Shown: positions 7,567 to 16,382, counted from the first letter of the stretch. The stretch: 64,000 bases of DNA from SB11 sp037968475 (GCA_037968475.1 JBBKVO010000049.1:1-64000); one strand, 5' to 3'. Notes: generated by a model not told the origin, from the sequence alone. Made by a program: numbers and translations.

Positions 7567-10500
7567 ATGAGTACAGCTACACCCGTAGAGATATATCACC
7601 CAAAAAATAAAATACGTATTGTTACTGCTGCTGCCTTGTTTGATGGGCACGATGCAGCCATAAACATTATGCGCCGCATTTTGCAAAGCAGCGGTGCTGA
7701 GGTAATACACCTAGGGCACGACCGTAGCGTGGCCGAAATTGTTGATTGTGCCATACAAGAAGATGCCCAAGCCATAGCCATTACCAGCTACCAAGGCGGG
7801 CACATGGAGTATTTTAAGTATATGCACGATTTGCTTAAAGAACGCGACAGCGGACAGATAAAACTATTTGGTGGCGGTGGCGGAGTTATCCTTCCCGTAG
7901 AGATTGAAGAATTGCACCAGTACGGCATCACCCGTATATATTCACCCGATGATGGGCGCGAAATGGGCTTGCAGGGCATGATAAACGATTTGTTGAAACA
8001 AAGCGATTTCCCCACAGGTAAAAACCTTAATGGCGAAGTGAAACACCTTGCCCAACAAGATGTTAAAGCCATTGCCCGTTTGATTTCGGCAGCCGAAAAT
8101 GACTATGATGAGGCTGCACCCTTTTTAGAAGAAGTTACCCAAATAAGCAAAGACGTTAAAACCCCTGTATTGGGTATTACAGGCACGGGCGGCGCAGGTA
8201 AATCATCGTTGGTAGATGAGTTGGTGCGCCGTTTCCTGATAGATTTTAAAGATAAAACCATAGCCATTATATCTGTCGACCCTTCTAAACGCAAAACAGG
8301 CGGCGCATTGCTAGGCGATCGTATTCGCATGAATGCCATCCGCAACCCGCGTGTGTATATGCGCTCGTTGGCTACCCGCCAAAGCAACCTTGCCCTTAGC
8401 AAGTATGTAAAAGAGGCGGTGGATATAGTAAAAGCATCAAAATTTGATTTAATTATCCTTGAAACTTCGGGCATTGGCCAAAGCGATACCGAAATTGTTG
8501 AACATAGCAATATGAGCCTGTATGTGATGACCCCCGAATACGGTGCGGCCACACAGTTGGAAAAGATTGATATGCTTGATTTTGCAGATATTATTGCGCT
8601 AAACAAGTTTGACAAACGCGGCGCGCTGGATGCCATTCGCGATGTGAAAAAACAATACAAACGCAACCATCAGTTGTGGGACACCCCCGACGCGGATTTG
8701 CCCGTATACGGCACTATCGCCTCACAGTTTAACGACCCTGGTATGAATAGCCTGTACCGCCATATTATTGATATGTTAGCGGCAAAAACAGGAGCGGATT
8801 TAAAATCAACGTTTGAGGTATCGGCAGAAATGTCGAAAAAGATATACATCATTCCCCCCGAACGTACCCGTTATCTAAGCGAAATTACCGAAAACAACCG
8901 CGCTTACGACCGTTGGGTAGATAAACAAGTTGATACCGCTCAAAAACTGTACAGCCTTCGTCAAAGTATTGCGGCACTAAAAGAAACTAAAGTAGCCGAC
9001 CAAGAAAACCTTGTAAAATCGTTAGAAGCGGCTTATACAGAAATAGAATTAAACCTCGACCCTAAAAACAAAAAGTTATTAGAAGAGTGGGAAGCCAAAG
9101 TAAACAGTTATAAAGCTGATTATTTTATATTTAAAGTTCGCGATAAAGAATTAAAAATTAAAACCTTTAGCGAGTCGTTATCGCACAGCCGTATTCCCAA
9201 AGTATCGTTGCCCAAATACCAAGCGTGGGGCGATTTACTGCGTTGGATGTTGCAAGAAAACGTACCGGGCGAATTTCCATACACAGCGGGAGTATTTCCC
9301 TTTAAACGTGAAAACGAAGACCCTACCCGTATGTTTGCGGGTGAAGGTGGCCCCGAGCGTACCAACCGCCGTTTCCACTACGTTAGTTTGGGTTTGCCTG
9401 CCAAACGCCTTTCTACCGCGTTTGATTCGGTAACATTGTACGGTCAAGACCCTGATTACCGCCCCGATATTTACGGAAAAGTAGGTAACGCGGGTGTTTC
9501 GGTGTGGAGTTTAGATGCAGCCAAAAAACTGTATTCGGGCTTTAACCTTGCCGCCCCTACCACTTCGGTATCTATGACTATTAATGGCCCTGCGGCTATT
9601 ATTTGCGCATTTTTTATGAATGCCGCCATAGACCAACAGTGCGAACTTTATATTAAAGAAAACGGTATTGAGGACGAAATTCGTCAAAAAGTAAAAGATA
9701 TATATGCCGCCAAAGGTCTGCCCGAACCCAAGTATCAAGGCGATTTGCCCGAAGGTAACGACGGTTTGGGGCTAATGCTTTTGGGCGTTAGTGGCGACCA
9801 AGTATTGCCCGTCGAAGTATATGAGCCGATAAAAACAAAAACCCTTGCATCGGTGCGCGGTACTGTGCAAGCCGATATTTTGAAAGAAGACCAAGCGCAA
9901 AACACTTGTATTTTTAGTACAGAGTTTAGTTTGCGTGTTATGGGCGATGTGCAGCAGTATTTTATTGATAAAAACGTGCGCAACTTTTACTCGGTGTCTA
10001 TCAGTGGTTACCACATTGCTGAGGCAGGAGCGAACCCTATCACCCAGTTGGCGCTAACCCTTTCAAACGGTTTCACGTATGTTGAGTACTACCTGAGCCG
10101 TGGCATGGACATCAACGATTTTGCGCCCAACCTGTCGTTTTTCTTTAGCAATGGTATCGACCCTGAGTATAGCGTGATTGGTCGCGTAAGCCGTCGTATT
10201 TGGGCAAAAGCCATGAAAAACAAATACGGTGCAAACGAGCGCAGCCAAATGTTGAAATACCATATACAAACCAGTGGTCGCTCGCTTCACGCACAAGAGA
10301 TTGACTTTAACGATATACGCACCACTTTGCAGGCCTTGTATGCCATATACGATAACTGCCAAAGCCTGCACACCAACGCTTACGACGAGGCCATAACAAC
10401 CCCTACCGAAGAAAGCGTGCGCCGTGCAATGGCTATACAGCTAATTATAAATAAAGAGCTTGGGCTTGCCAAAAACGAAAACCCCATACAAGGGGCGTTT

Positions 10501-10956
10501 ATAATAGAAGAACTTACCGACTTGGTAGAAGATGCCGTATTAGCCGAGTTTGACCGTATAAACGAGCGTGGTGGCGTTTTAGGTGCTATGGAAACCATGT
10601 ACCAACGCAACAAAATACAGGAAGAAAGCCTGTACTACGAAACCCTTAAACACACAGGCGAGTTCCCTATTATTGGGGTAAATACGTTCCTATCGTCAAA
10701 AGGTTCGCCTACCGTTGTGCCACAAGAGGTAATACGCAGTACCAAAGAAGAAAAAGACTACCAAATAACGGCTATGGAAGCATTGCACAAAGTACACGCC
10801 GACAAAACCCAAAAACTACTTGCCGATTTACAACTAGCAGCCATAGAAAACCGCAACTTGTTTGAACAACTTATGGAAGCCTCTAAATACTGCTCGTTGG
10901 GACAAATAACCAACGCCCTATTTGAAGTAGGCGGACAGTATAGAAGGAATATGTAG
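7567..10956 (+). CDS. icmF: Fused acyl-CoA mutase IcmF (B12 domain - G-protein chaperone - mutase)
   Basis: 1129 residues, full IcmF length. Cobalamin domain at about 15-145, with FDGHDAA (D26, H28) supplying the lower-axial His. A MeaB-type GTPase follows, with P-loop GTGGAGKSS at 206-214 and NKFD in the guanine-binding position, then a linker and the TIM-barrel mutase (about 560-1129). The barrel has FPYTAGVFPFKR and DPTRMFAGEGGPERTNRRF, the IcmF form; methylmalonyl-CoA mutase has a Tyr/Arg pair here. The enzyme isomerises isobutyryl-CoA and n-butyryl-CoA (some homologues also pivalyl/isovaleryl-CoA) by radical chemistry, and its G domain repairs or loads the cofactor. It stands alone, with an own promoter, and may link to branched-chain amino-acid use together with the carboxyltransferase at 4156. 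Confidence 0.93.
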   Translation: MSTATPVEIYHPKNKIRIVTAAALFDGHDAAINIMRRILQSSGAEVIHLGHDRSVAEIVDCAIQEDAQAIAITSYQGGHMEYFKYMHDLLKERDSGQIKLFGGGGGVILPVEIEELHQYGITRIYSPDDGREMGLQGMINDLLKQSDFPTGKNLNGEVKHLAQQDVKAIARLISAAENDYDEAAPFLEEVTQISKDVKTPVLGITGTGGAGKSSLVDELVRRFLIDFKDKTIAIISVDPSKRKTGGALLGDRIRMNAIRNPRVYMRSLATRQSNLALSKYVKEAVDIVKASKFDLIILETSGIGQSDTEIVEHSNMSLYVMTPEYGAATQLEKIDMLDFADIIALNKFDKRGALDAIRDVKKQYKRNHQLWDTPDADLPVYGTIASQFNDPGMNSLYRHIIDMLAAKTGADLKSTFEVSAEMSKKIYIIPPERTRYLSEITENNRAYDRWVDKQVDTAQKLYSLRQSIAALKETKVADQENLVKSLEAAYTEIELNLDPKNKKLLEEWEAKVNSYKADYFIFKVRDKELKIKTFSESLSHSRIPKVSLPKYQAWGDLLRWMLQENVPGEFPYTAGVFPFKRENEDPTRMFAGEGGPERTNRRFHYVSLGLPAKRLSTAFDSVTLYGQDPDYRPDIYGKVGNAGVSVWSLDAAKKLYSGFNLAAPTTSVSMTINGPAAIICAFFMNAAIDQQCELYIKENGIEDEIRQKVKDIYAAKGLPEPKYQGDLPEGNDGLGLMLLGVSGDQVLPVEVYEPIKTKTLASVRGTVQADILKEDQAQNTCIFSTEFSLRVMGDVQQYFIDKNVRNFYSVSISGYHIAEAGANPITQLALTLSNGFTYVEYYLSRGMDINDFAPNLSFFFSNGIDPEYSVIGRVSRRIWAKAMKNKYGANERSQMLKYHIQTSGRSLHAQEIDFNDIRTTLQALYAIYDNCQSLHTNAYDEAITTPTEESVRRAMAIQLIINKELGLAKNENPIQGAFIIEELTDLVEDAVLAEFDRINERGGVLGAMETMYQRNKIQEESLYYETLKHTGEFPIIGVNTFLSSKGSPTVVPQEVIRSTKEEKDYQITAMEALHKVHADKTQKLLADLQLAAIENRNLFEQLMEASKYCSLGQITNALFEVGGQYRRNM

Positions 10957-10968
10957 TTTTTTTTGAAT

Positions 10969-11048
10969 GTGCTAATATGCTGATGTGCTAATTAGTCAAT
11001 TTGAAAATGTGATTTACTGATTTGATGATTAGTTGATTTGATGATTTA
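10969..11048 (+). repeat. Ten-unit degenerate tandem array of period 8 (10957-11489 intergenic region)
   Basis: In register: GTGCTAAT, ATGCTGAT, GTGCTAAT, TAGTCAAT, TTGAAAAT, GTGATTTA, CTGATTTG, ATGATTAG, TTGATTTG, ATGATTTA. Consensus NTGNTNAN; the T-G at positions 2-3 holds in nine of ten units. It begins 12 bp after the icmF stop codon. Confidence 0.8.
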
Positions 11049-11063
11049 GGGAGTGTGCGGCAG

Positions 11064-11412
11064 CTGTCATCCTGAGCTTGTCGAAGGGTGCGTGGGAAGC
11101 CTCCGCACATGGATTTGACAAGCTCACCATGACACCCGCACCCGACTATCGTCATTGCTAGAAAGCTGTCTTCGACTGACGAAGCAATCTTTTGGAATCG
11201 TGTGAAGAATGAAAGCGCGCGAGCCAGTCATTCCCTCGGAAGAGGGAATCTGCGGGAGGGCGTTTCAGTATTATCCACCACACAGATTCCCATTTAAAAT
11301 GGGAATGACGGCCAGCCGCACCTCTTCCCGTCATGCTGAACTTGTTTCAGCATCTCGCTCTACATTTCAGGTGAATTGGGTAACGAGACCCTGAACTAAA
11401 TTCAGGGTGACT
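11064..11412. repeat. Block of palindromic intergenic repeats
   Basis: Contains a TGTCATCCTGAGCTTGTCGA copy (from 11067), and an inverted pair: GTCATTCCC...GGGAATCTG at 11227-11252 facing CAGATTCCC...GGGAATGAC at 11283-11309. Further hairpins follow, GCTGAA...TTCAGC near 11335 and CCCTGAA...TTCAGGG near 11390. GTCATTCCC-type repeats recur at 15185 and 29669. An open frame through this block (11209-11394) is repeat sequence, not a gene. Confidence 0.7.
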
Positions 11413-11489
11413 GGCTGAGGGTGCCATCGTTTTTTAATAAACTCTAATTATAAATTTCTATTTTCGTTTAAGAATTTATCAAGTTATAT

Positions 11490-12392
11490 ATGGAAGAAGC
11501 TAATAAAAAAGACGATTTAAAATGGTTTGCCAAGAATAAATCTACCTTCATTTTCACTATCAGTGTTATAGTAGTTACTGTACTGTTTTTGATAACGGGA
11601 TACTCAACGTGCGTCAAAAAATACTTTGAGTTAAGTTCAACTAACTTTGGTCAACTCGGCGATTATTTCAATGGTATTGCAGCCCCTGTATTGTCATTGA
11701 TTACAATAATCCTTCTTTATAATTCATTTTTAGTTCAGAAAGAGGAACTTAAAGCTACAAGAGAAGCACTTGAGCAATCAGCTAAAGAAATGCAAAACAG
11801 TTCTGCTATTATGGCACGTAGTGAACAAAATGCAAAGTTGGAAAGGCTGGAGAGCATTGTATTTAAACTAATTGATAAGTATGAAAACAGTAGAGATGAT
11901 TTTAACATCAAATCTTCAACTGCAAAAAAAGGTATTGAAGTTATTTACAATATTTATAAGGATGTTATGTCAGGATATTTTCTTCCTGATACAGGCTTAA
12001 ACCGTGAAGAAGAACTACTTAAAGAGATACCAACTTTAAATAATAACGACGTTAAACTTAACAAGATTAATCAATTGTTGGGTGTATGTTTTGGTAAAAT
12101 AAAAAATAATTATTCATATGACGAAGAATACTATATTAAATTAAGACCATTAGTTTATAAGTTTATAGCCATCTACAAATGTGTTTTGCATAGCGAAATA
12201 CCTGCTGAACATCTTGACTATTTGAAGTTTGCAATAAATAATAGTCTAACTAGAGAAGAAATGTTTTTTGTTAAGCTATTTATTAATCAATTGGATGATT
12301 TGAGTAATTTGAGAACGGAATTGGAGCCTTTTGGGATAGTATCAACTTCTGAGTCAATTTATATACAGTATCTTCAAGAAGAAATAAAGTAA
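11490..12392 (+). CDS. Membrane protein resembling putative phage abortive infection (putAbiC) family
   Basis: 300 residues. Two hydrophobic segments at about 20-42 and 65-85 flank FGQLGDYFNG, followed by a charged helix (VQKEELKATREALEQS) likely to form a coiled coil up to about 125. The order TM - GxLGDxFNG - TM - QKEELK is that of the putAbiC family (PF16872), annotated as putative phage abortive infection proteins; direct experimental support is thin. The C-terminal half is helical and charged. It lies alone after a repeat block, is AT-rich compared with icmF, and has no toxin, nuclease or reverse transcriptase beside it. The defence role is inference from family naming. Confidence 0.6.
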   Translation: MEEANKKDDLKWFAKNKSTFIFTISVIVVTVLFLITGYSTCVKKYFELSSTNFGQLGDYFNGIAAPVLSLITIILLYNSFLVQKEELKATREALEQSAKEMQNSSAIMARSEQNAKLERLESIVFKLIDKYENSRDDFNIKSSTAKKGIEVIYNIYKDVMSGYFLPDTGLNREEELLKEIPTLNNNDVKLNKINQLLGVCFGKIKNNYSYDEEYYIKLRPLVYKFIAIYKCVLHSEIPAEHLDYLKFAINNSLTREEMFFVKLFINQLDDLSNLRTELEPFGIVSTSESIYIQYLQEEIK

Positions 12393-12501
12393 AAAACCCC
12401 CATCATCCTAGCTTCTTCCAGCAAACATAGCGATACCTAAATAATCTATTAAATAAAGTCAATTGCCATTACCCCTCTACTAGGGAATTAATCTTCGGTA
12501 C

Positions 12502-12509
12502 TACATTTG
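12502..12509 (+). promoter_or_regulatory. -7 promoter box for the AraC-type regulator
   Basis: TACATTTG, exact TAnnTTTG match, 31 bp before the GTG start at 12541. Confidence 0.5.
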
Positions 12510-12540
12510 CTAGGGTATAGCCGTCTCATACACTACAACC

Positions 12541-13386
12541 GTGATATACCAATATACCGAACATAAAACCAATGAAATTTTCCGTTGCCATATTGGTGCA
12601 GAAGGTATATATATTCAAGAAAACCGACCCATTGGCATTTTTACCATCATTTGGCAACCCAAAACTTCACTAAGTCTCACTATTGACAACTTGCCCCATA
12701 CTTTGCAGGCAGGTTGTATATTGGCCATTAGCCCCACTCAATACCTAAGTTTTGTACCTAATGATGATACGGTAGTGTTTCAATTCAACAGAGAGTTTTA
12801 TTGCATTATTGACCACGATAAAGAAGTATCGTGCAGTGGTATATTGTTTTTAGGTACTAAGGGTTCGGTGTTTTTAACTCCAACCGAAGACGATACCCGA
12901 AAAATTGAAGCTATACTACCCGTATTTTTCGAGGAGTTTAGCAATACTGATAATGTACAAGGCGAAATGCTGCGCATATTGCTAAAAAGGGTAATAATAA
13001 TACTTACTCGTATGGCCAAAACCCAGTTATACGACACACTGATATATACTGAAAACGAATTAGACTTGACCCGCCAGTTTAATACCCTACTTGAATTTAA
13101 TTTCAGAAAAAAACACAGGGTATCAGAGTATGCCGATATGCTGAATAAATCGCCCAAAACACTCTCAAATGTATTTAAGCAGTTTCACCAAAAAACGCCG
13201 CTACAAATGATACACGAGCGATTGGAGTTAGAAGCCAAACGATTGCTGCGCTACACTGATAAAACCACTAAAGAAATTGCCTACGAGCTGGGCTTTGACG
13301 ATTCTTCAAAATTCAGTCGTTTTTTCAAAACTCAAACGGGTATGTACCCCACCGCTTTTAAAGAAACCATGGTGCAATTGGTGTAA
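12541..13386 (+). CDS. AraC-family transcriptional regulator
   Basis: 281 residues from a GTG start; no in-frame ATG lies upstream within the leader. The N-terminal 160 residues are a cupin-like sensing region without a recognisable ligand motif. The C-terminal 100 residues carry two helix-turn-helix units: YADMLNKSPKTLSNVFKQF and the signature TKEIAYELGFDDSSKFSRFFK followed by TGMYPTAFK. It precedes the AhpD-like gene at 13483 on the same strand with 96 bp between, so it may control that gene; the effector is unknown. A second, unrelated AraC-type regulator lies at 41325. Confidence 0.88.
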   Translation: MIYQYTEHKTNEIFRCHIGAEGIYIQENRPIGIFTIIWQPKTSLSLTIDNLPHTLQAGCILAISPTQYLSFVPNDDTVVFQFNREFYCIIDHDKEVSCSGILFLGTKGSVFLTPTEDDTRKIEAILPVFFEEFSNTDNVQGEMLRILLKRVIIILTRMAKTQLYDTLIYTENELDLTRQFNTLLEFNFRKKHRVSEYADMLNKSPKTLSNVFKQFHQKTPLQMIHERLELEAKRLLRYTDKTTKEIAYELGFDDSSKFSRFFKTQTGMYPTAFKETMVQLV

Positions 13387-13482
13387 AAAGGAAAAAATGG
13401 CATCACGGCGGGAAGGGCGGGTATTTTTTGGACTTACCCACAACATGACCTTTGTACTGTAAAATTTAAATAAAATACAGTT

Positions 13483-14043
13483 ATGAAAAATTACACAATT
13501 CCCACCAAAGAAACCGCAAAAGCAGCCTCACTTCCTCTTTTCGAAAATCTTGAAAAAAGTATTGGTTTCTTGCCCAATTTATATGCTTATATAGGCCACT
13601 CGCCCAATGGATTGCAAACCTATTTAACCTACCAACAAGGCAATGCAAAAGGCGTTTTTAATGCCAAACAACGTGAGGCGGTAAACCTTGCCGTATCAGA
13701 AGTGAACGGGTGTCGTTATTGCCAAAGTGCACACACTGCATTGGGTAAAATGAATGGTTTTACCGATGAAGAAATTTTGCTGCTACGTGCAGGTACTCAC
13801 CCTGATACCAAGCTAAATATACTTACCAACCTTGCCATTGATATACAAAAAACACATGGCCGCCCCAACCAAGAATTGCTAAACAGCTTTTTTGAGTTAG
13901 GTTATGACGAAGGTGCTTTGGTAGATTTTATTGGTTTAATTGCTGATAAAGTTTTTGCCAACTACCTAAACAATATTACCAATATAGCTATTGACTTCCC
14001 TATCGCACCACAATTAGACAATACTATGCAAGCAGGTGCTTAA
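13483..14043 (+). CDS. Carboxymuconolactone decarboxylase / AhpD-like family protein
   Basis: 186 residues. The core CRYCQSAHTALGK (C-x-x-C followed three residues later by His) is the AhpD alkylhydroperoxidase active-site signature; AREAVNLAVSEV-type helix precedes it. Members reduce peroxides through the Cys pair or act in related ring chemistry; without a partner the substrate is open. A weak -7 box, GACCTTTG, lies at 13447-13454. It is followed by a hairpin terminator at 14072. A peroxiredoxin gene lies two genes downstream, so the patch 12541-15122 may be an oxidative-stress cassette (inference). Confidence 0.82.
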   Translation: MKNYTIPTKETAKAASLPLFENLEKSIGFLPNLYAYIGHSPNGLQTYLTYQQGNAKGVFNAKQREAVNLAVSEVNGCRYCQSAHTALGKMNGFTDEEILLLRAGTHPDTKLNILTNLAIDIQKTHGRPNQELLNSFFELGYDEGALVDFIGLIADKVFANYLNNITNIAIDFPIAPQLDNTMQAGA

Positions 14044-14071
14044 TTATTTTGCCCAGCACAATAAATTTAAC

Positions 14072-14107
14072 AATGCCGAATAGGTTTATACCCATTCGGC
14101 ATTTATT
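14072..14107 (+). terminator. Terminator after the AhpD-like gene
   Basis: AATGCCGAAT...ATTCGGCATT hairpin with a six-base loop region, followed by TTATTTT. Confidence 0.75.
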
Positions 14108-14115
14108 TTCGGTGC

Positions 14116-14364
14116 ATGGATATAGTATTAAAATATTACGGAATTGATTGGGTAGCAATGGCACTTAGCCTATATGCCGTGTACTTGTTGGGCAATAAAA
14201 ACAAATGGGGCTTTGTTTCTTTTATTATATCCAATGCTTTGTGGATTGGTGTAGGTTTTATGATGATGAGCTATGCCGTATCGGTAGGTAACTTTGTTTT
14301 TATGCTTATGAATACTCTTGGACTGATAAAATGGACACGTGAAGCAAAAACCATAAAGGCATAG
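14116..14364 (+). CDS. Small membrane protein, three predicted helices, PnuC-like
   Basis: 82 residues with hydrophobic segments at about 9-25, 32-50 and 54-72, a basic loop GNKNKWG between the first two and a charged tail. Topology and the phrases LGNKNKWGF and NTLGLIKW recall small Bacteroidota proteins related to one repeat of nicotinamide-riboside (PnuC) or SemiSWEET transporters. This is weak similarity; the substrate is unknown. The ATG overlaps the end of the preceding terminator region, so expression probably depends on a promoter within it, or on read-through. The peroxiredoxin gene follows after 50 bp. Confidence 0.55.
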   Translation: MDIVLKYYGIDWVAMALSLYAVYLLGNKNKWGFVSFIISNALWIGVGFMMMSYAVSVGNFVFMLMNTLGLIKWTREAKTIKA

Positions 14365-14414
14365 GTTTTGATACTATACAACCTATACAATTATTAAAAA
14401 ACTACAAACAATAA

Positions 14415-15122
14415 ATGAATAGACTATTCTCTCTTTTATACATCCTATTTCCTATAGCTGTTTCGGCACAGGGTGGCTCGCTACAACACGAGCTGGACAG
14501 CATGAAAAACAATTTTTTGAAACGTGCCGATAAAAACAAAATAGCCGTATACGAGGCCGGCATAGATAGCGTAACCTACAGCGGGGTGCTTGATGCTGCT
14601 GTGCAAAAGGGGCAAGACGCTCCCCTGTTTGAGCTTATTAATGCCAATGGCGATACGGTGAAGTTAAAAGAACTGCTAAAAAATGGCCCCGTAATACTTA
14701 CATGGTATCGTGGTGGCTGGTGCCCCTATTGCAACCTAACCTTGCGCAGCTTGCAAGAGCATTTGCCTGATTTTGTAGAACGCGGAGCAACCTTAGTGGC
14801 TCTTACGCCTGAATTGCCTGATAACTCACTGGATACTAAAGAAAAACATGACTTAGAGTTTGAAGTTTTAAGTGATGTAAACAGTGAAGTAGGTAAAAGC
14901 TACGGCATTATTTATAAGCTGACCGACGAGGTAGCCGAATTTTATAAAAAAGGCTTTGACCTGAAAAAATACAATGGCGAGGATAGCTATAGCCTACCCC
15001 TAGCGGCAACTTATGTAATTGATACCAATGGTGTGGTTACTTATGCTTTTTTGGATGCCGATTACCGCAAACGTGCCGAACCAAAAGAAATTATTAAGGC
15101 TTTAGATGCTTTGAAGAAATAA
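14415..15122 (+). CDS. Exported peroxiredoxin-like (AhpC/TSA family) protein
   Basis: 235 residues. A short signal peptide (to about AQG at 18-20) suggests export to the periplasm. The thioredoxin-fold domain from about 60 carries GGWCPYCNLTLR, giving a CxxC in the position of the peroxidatic Cys, then LTPELPDNSLDTKEKHDLEFEVLSD typical of the AhpC/TSA 'peroxiredoxin-like' group. It would reduce peroxides, or act as a disulfide reductase. It ends the cassette that begins with the AraC regulator. Confidence 0.85.
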   Translation: MNRLFSLLYILFPIAVSAQGGSLQHELDSMKNNFLKRADKNKIAVYEAGIDSVTYSGVLDAAVQKGQDAPLFELINANGDTVKLKELLKNGPVILTWYRGGWCPYCNLTLRSLQEHLPDFVERGATLVALTPELPDNSLDTKEKHDLEFEVLSDVNSEVGKSYGIIYKLTDEVAEFYKKGFDLKKYNGEDSYSLPLAATYVIDTNGVVTYAFLDADYRKRAEPKEIIKALDALKK

Positions 15123-15184
15123 AAGCTACCTGTTCGATTTAAGAAAATCATCAAGAACTTTATAAATATTGAGTGAGGCGGTAA

Positions 15185-15213
15185 CGTCATTCCCTCGAAA
15201 GAGGGAATCTGCG
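15185..15213 (+). repeat. CATTCCC palindromic intergenic repeat
   Basis: CGTCATTCCCTC-GAAA-GAGGGAATCTG, a copy of the repeat at 11227-11252. It lies in the 326-bp gap 15123-15448, which otherwise holds a terminator and the ffs promoter. Confidence 0.65.
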
Positions 15214-15263
15214 CGTAGGAGTACTTTTATTGTCCCAACCATATTTATTTTAAATTATATCTT

Positions 15264-15303
15264 ACACCAAAGGCGGGTTTTAGGCTCGCCTTTGGTGTTT
15301 TTA
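15264..15303 (+). terminator. Terminator hairpin
   Basis: ACACCAAAGGCG...CGCCTTTGGTGT followed by five T; 12-bp arms. Placed to end transcripts from the peroxiredoxin gene. Confidence 0.75.
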
Positions 15304-15410
15304 AACTTTGCAGGTAAGAAAATCTTATACCTAAAATACAATTACTTACATAAGTAACTTGCCTTTACAGCTATCAAACCATTAAAATTATTGCAAAAGA
15401 GTAATATAAA

Positions 15411-15443
15411 TTTTGTGTTAAGCCATTTGCCGTAGTATATTTG
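15411..15443 (+). promoter_or_regulatory. Promoter of the SRP RNA gene
   Basis: TTTTG at 15411-15415, 20 bp spacer, TATATTTG at 15436-15443, and the RNA 5' end deduced from its terminal stem at 15449. This is the cleanest TTTG / TAnnTTTG promoter of the window and sets the box-to-start distance at about 5 bp. Confidence 0.75.
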
Positions 15444-15448
15444 CCCTC

Positions 15449-15530
15449 GGGTCTGTACTACCAGCTCCTTTTAATCCCCCAGGTCAGGAATGAAGCAAGG
15501 GCGTAAAGTTGAGCGGTGAGATACAGGCCT
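15449..15530 (+). ncRNA. ffs: Signal recognition particle RNA, small bacterial type
   Basis: About 82 nt. Terminal stem GGGTCTGTA pairs fully with TACAGGCCT (two wobbles). The apical domain contains CCAGGTCAGGAATGAAGCA, the conserved Ffh-binding asymmetric loop and tetraloop region of helix 8. A run of T from 15530 acts as terminator. It forms the RNA core of the particle that brings membrane and exported proteins to the translocon. It lies just upstream of fsa, which has its own promoter. Confidence 0.88.
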
Positions 15531-15565
15531 TTTTTATTTTAATTATCTCTTAATCTGTTATTAGC

Positions 15566-15573
15566 TATCTTTG
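15566..15573 (+). promoter_or_regulatory. -7 promoter box for fsa
   Basis: TATCTTTG followed by CC, exact TAnnTTTG, 45 bp before the ATG at 15619. The -33 box is weak. Confidence 0.5.
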
Positions 15574-15618
15574 CCGCTTCTAAGGTAAAAACCAATAACT
15601 TATAACAAATAACCAAGT

Positions 15619-16275
15619 ATGAAATTTTTCATAGACACAGCTAACCTAGCCCAAATACGCGAAGCCAATGATTTTGGTGTGCTTGATGGCGTTACCACCA
15701 ATCCATCGCTAATGGCTAAAGAAGGCATTAAAGGCGCTGAAAACATAATAAACCACTACAAAGCTATTTGCGAAATTGTGGAGGGTGATATTAGTGCCGA
15801 AGTAATATCTACCGATTATGAGGGTATTATAGAAGAAGGTAAAATACTTGCCGCCCTTAATGATAAAATAGTGGTAAAAGTACCTATGATAAAAGATGGT
15901 GTTAAGGCCATAAAATACTTCTCACAAAACGGTATAAAAACCAACTGTACCCTTGTATTTTCAGCAGGACAGGCATTGTTAGCGGCTAAAGCAGGTGCTA
16001 CTTATGTATCGCCGTTTATTGGCCGTTTAGATGATATTAGTTTTGATGGGGTTGATCTTATAGCTCAAATAGCGCGCATATATAGTATACACGGCTTGCA
16101 AACTCAAATTTTGGCAGCCTCTATACGTAGCCCTATGCACATTATTAAATGTGCCGAAGTTGGTGCTGATGTTATCACCAGCCCTTTAGAAAGCATTATG
16201 GGTTTACTAAAACACCCACTTACCGATAGTGGTTTACAAAAGTTTTTAGAAGACCATGCTAAACTAAACGGTTAG
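15619..16275 (+). CDS. fsa: Fructose-6-phosphate aldolase / transaldolase-like protein
   Basis: 218 residues, the length of the short TalC/FSA group. MKFFIDTANLAQIREA at the start, GVTTNPSLMAKEG at 25-37, the Schiff-base Lys in VVKVPM, and TLVFSAGQALLAAKAGA followed by SPFIGRLDD are all diagnostic. It is a cytosolic TIM-barrel aldolase making or cleaving fructose-6-phosphate, or acting as a transaldolase in the pentose phosphate pathway; the two activities cannot be told apart reliably here. Own promoter at 15566 and own terminator at 16311. Confidence 0.92.
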   Translation: MKFFIDTANLAQIREANDFGVLDGVTTNPSLMAKEGIKGAENIINHYKAICEIVEGDISAEVISTDYEGIIEEGKILAALNDKIVVKVPMIKDGVKAIKYFSQNGIKTNCTLVFSAGQALLAAKAGATYVSPFIGRLDDISFDGVDLIAQIARIYSIHGLQTQILAASIRSPMHIIKCAEVGADVITSPLESIMGLLKHPLTDSGLQKFLEDHAKLNG

Positions 16276-16310
16276 TATCCTATTTAGTCAAAAAAATAAT
16301 ATTAAGTATA

Positions 16311-16341
16311 GAACGCTTTGCTGCACAGCAAGGCGTTTTTT
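16311..16341 (+). terminator. Terminator of fsa
   Basis: AACGC-t-TTGCTG-tgcA-CAGCAAGGCGTT hairpin followed by six T. Confidence 0.75.
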
Positions 16342-16382
16342 GTTTGTAGATTTACGTGTGGTATAAGAATACACAAAATTGG

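Noticed and set aside
7567..10956. Ordinary methylmalonyl-CoA mutase.
   Set aside because: The three-domain fusion with an internal G protein and the FPFKR/FAGEGG motifs define IcmF.
10969..11048. CRISPR array.
   Set aside because: The 8-bp units are contiguous with no spacers and too short; no cas genes in the window.
11209..11394. Open frame of 61 codons between icmF and the putAbiC-like gene.
   Set aside because: It reads through palindromic intergenic repeats (CATTCCC and CTGAA hairpins); no coding pattern.
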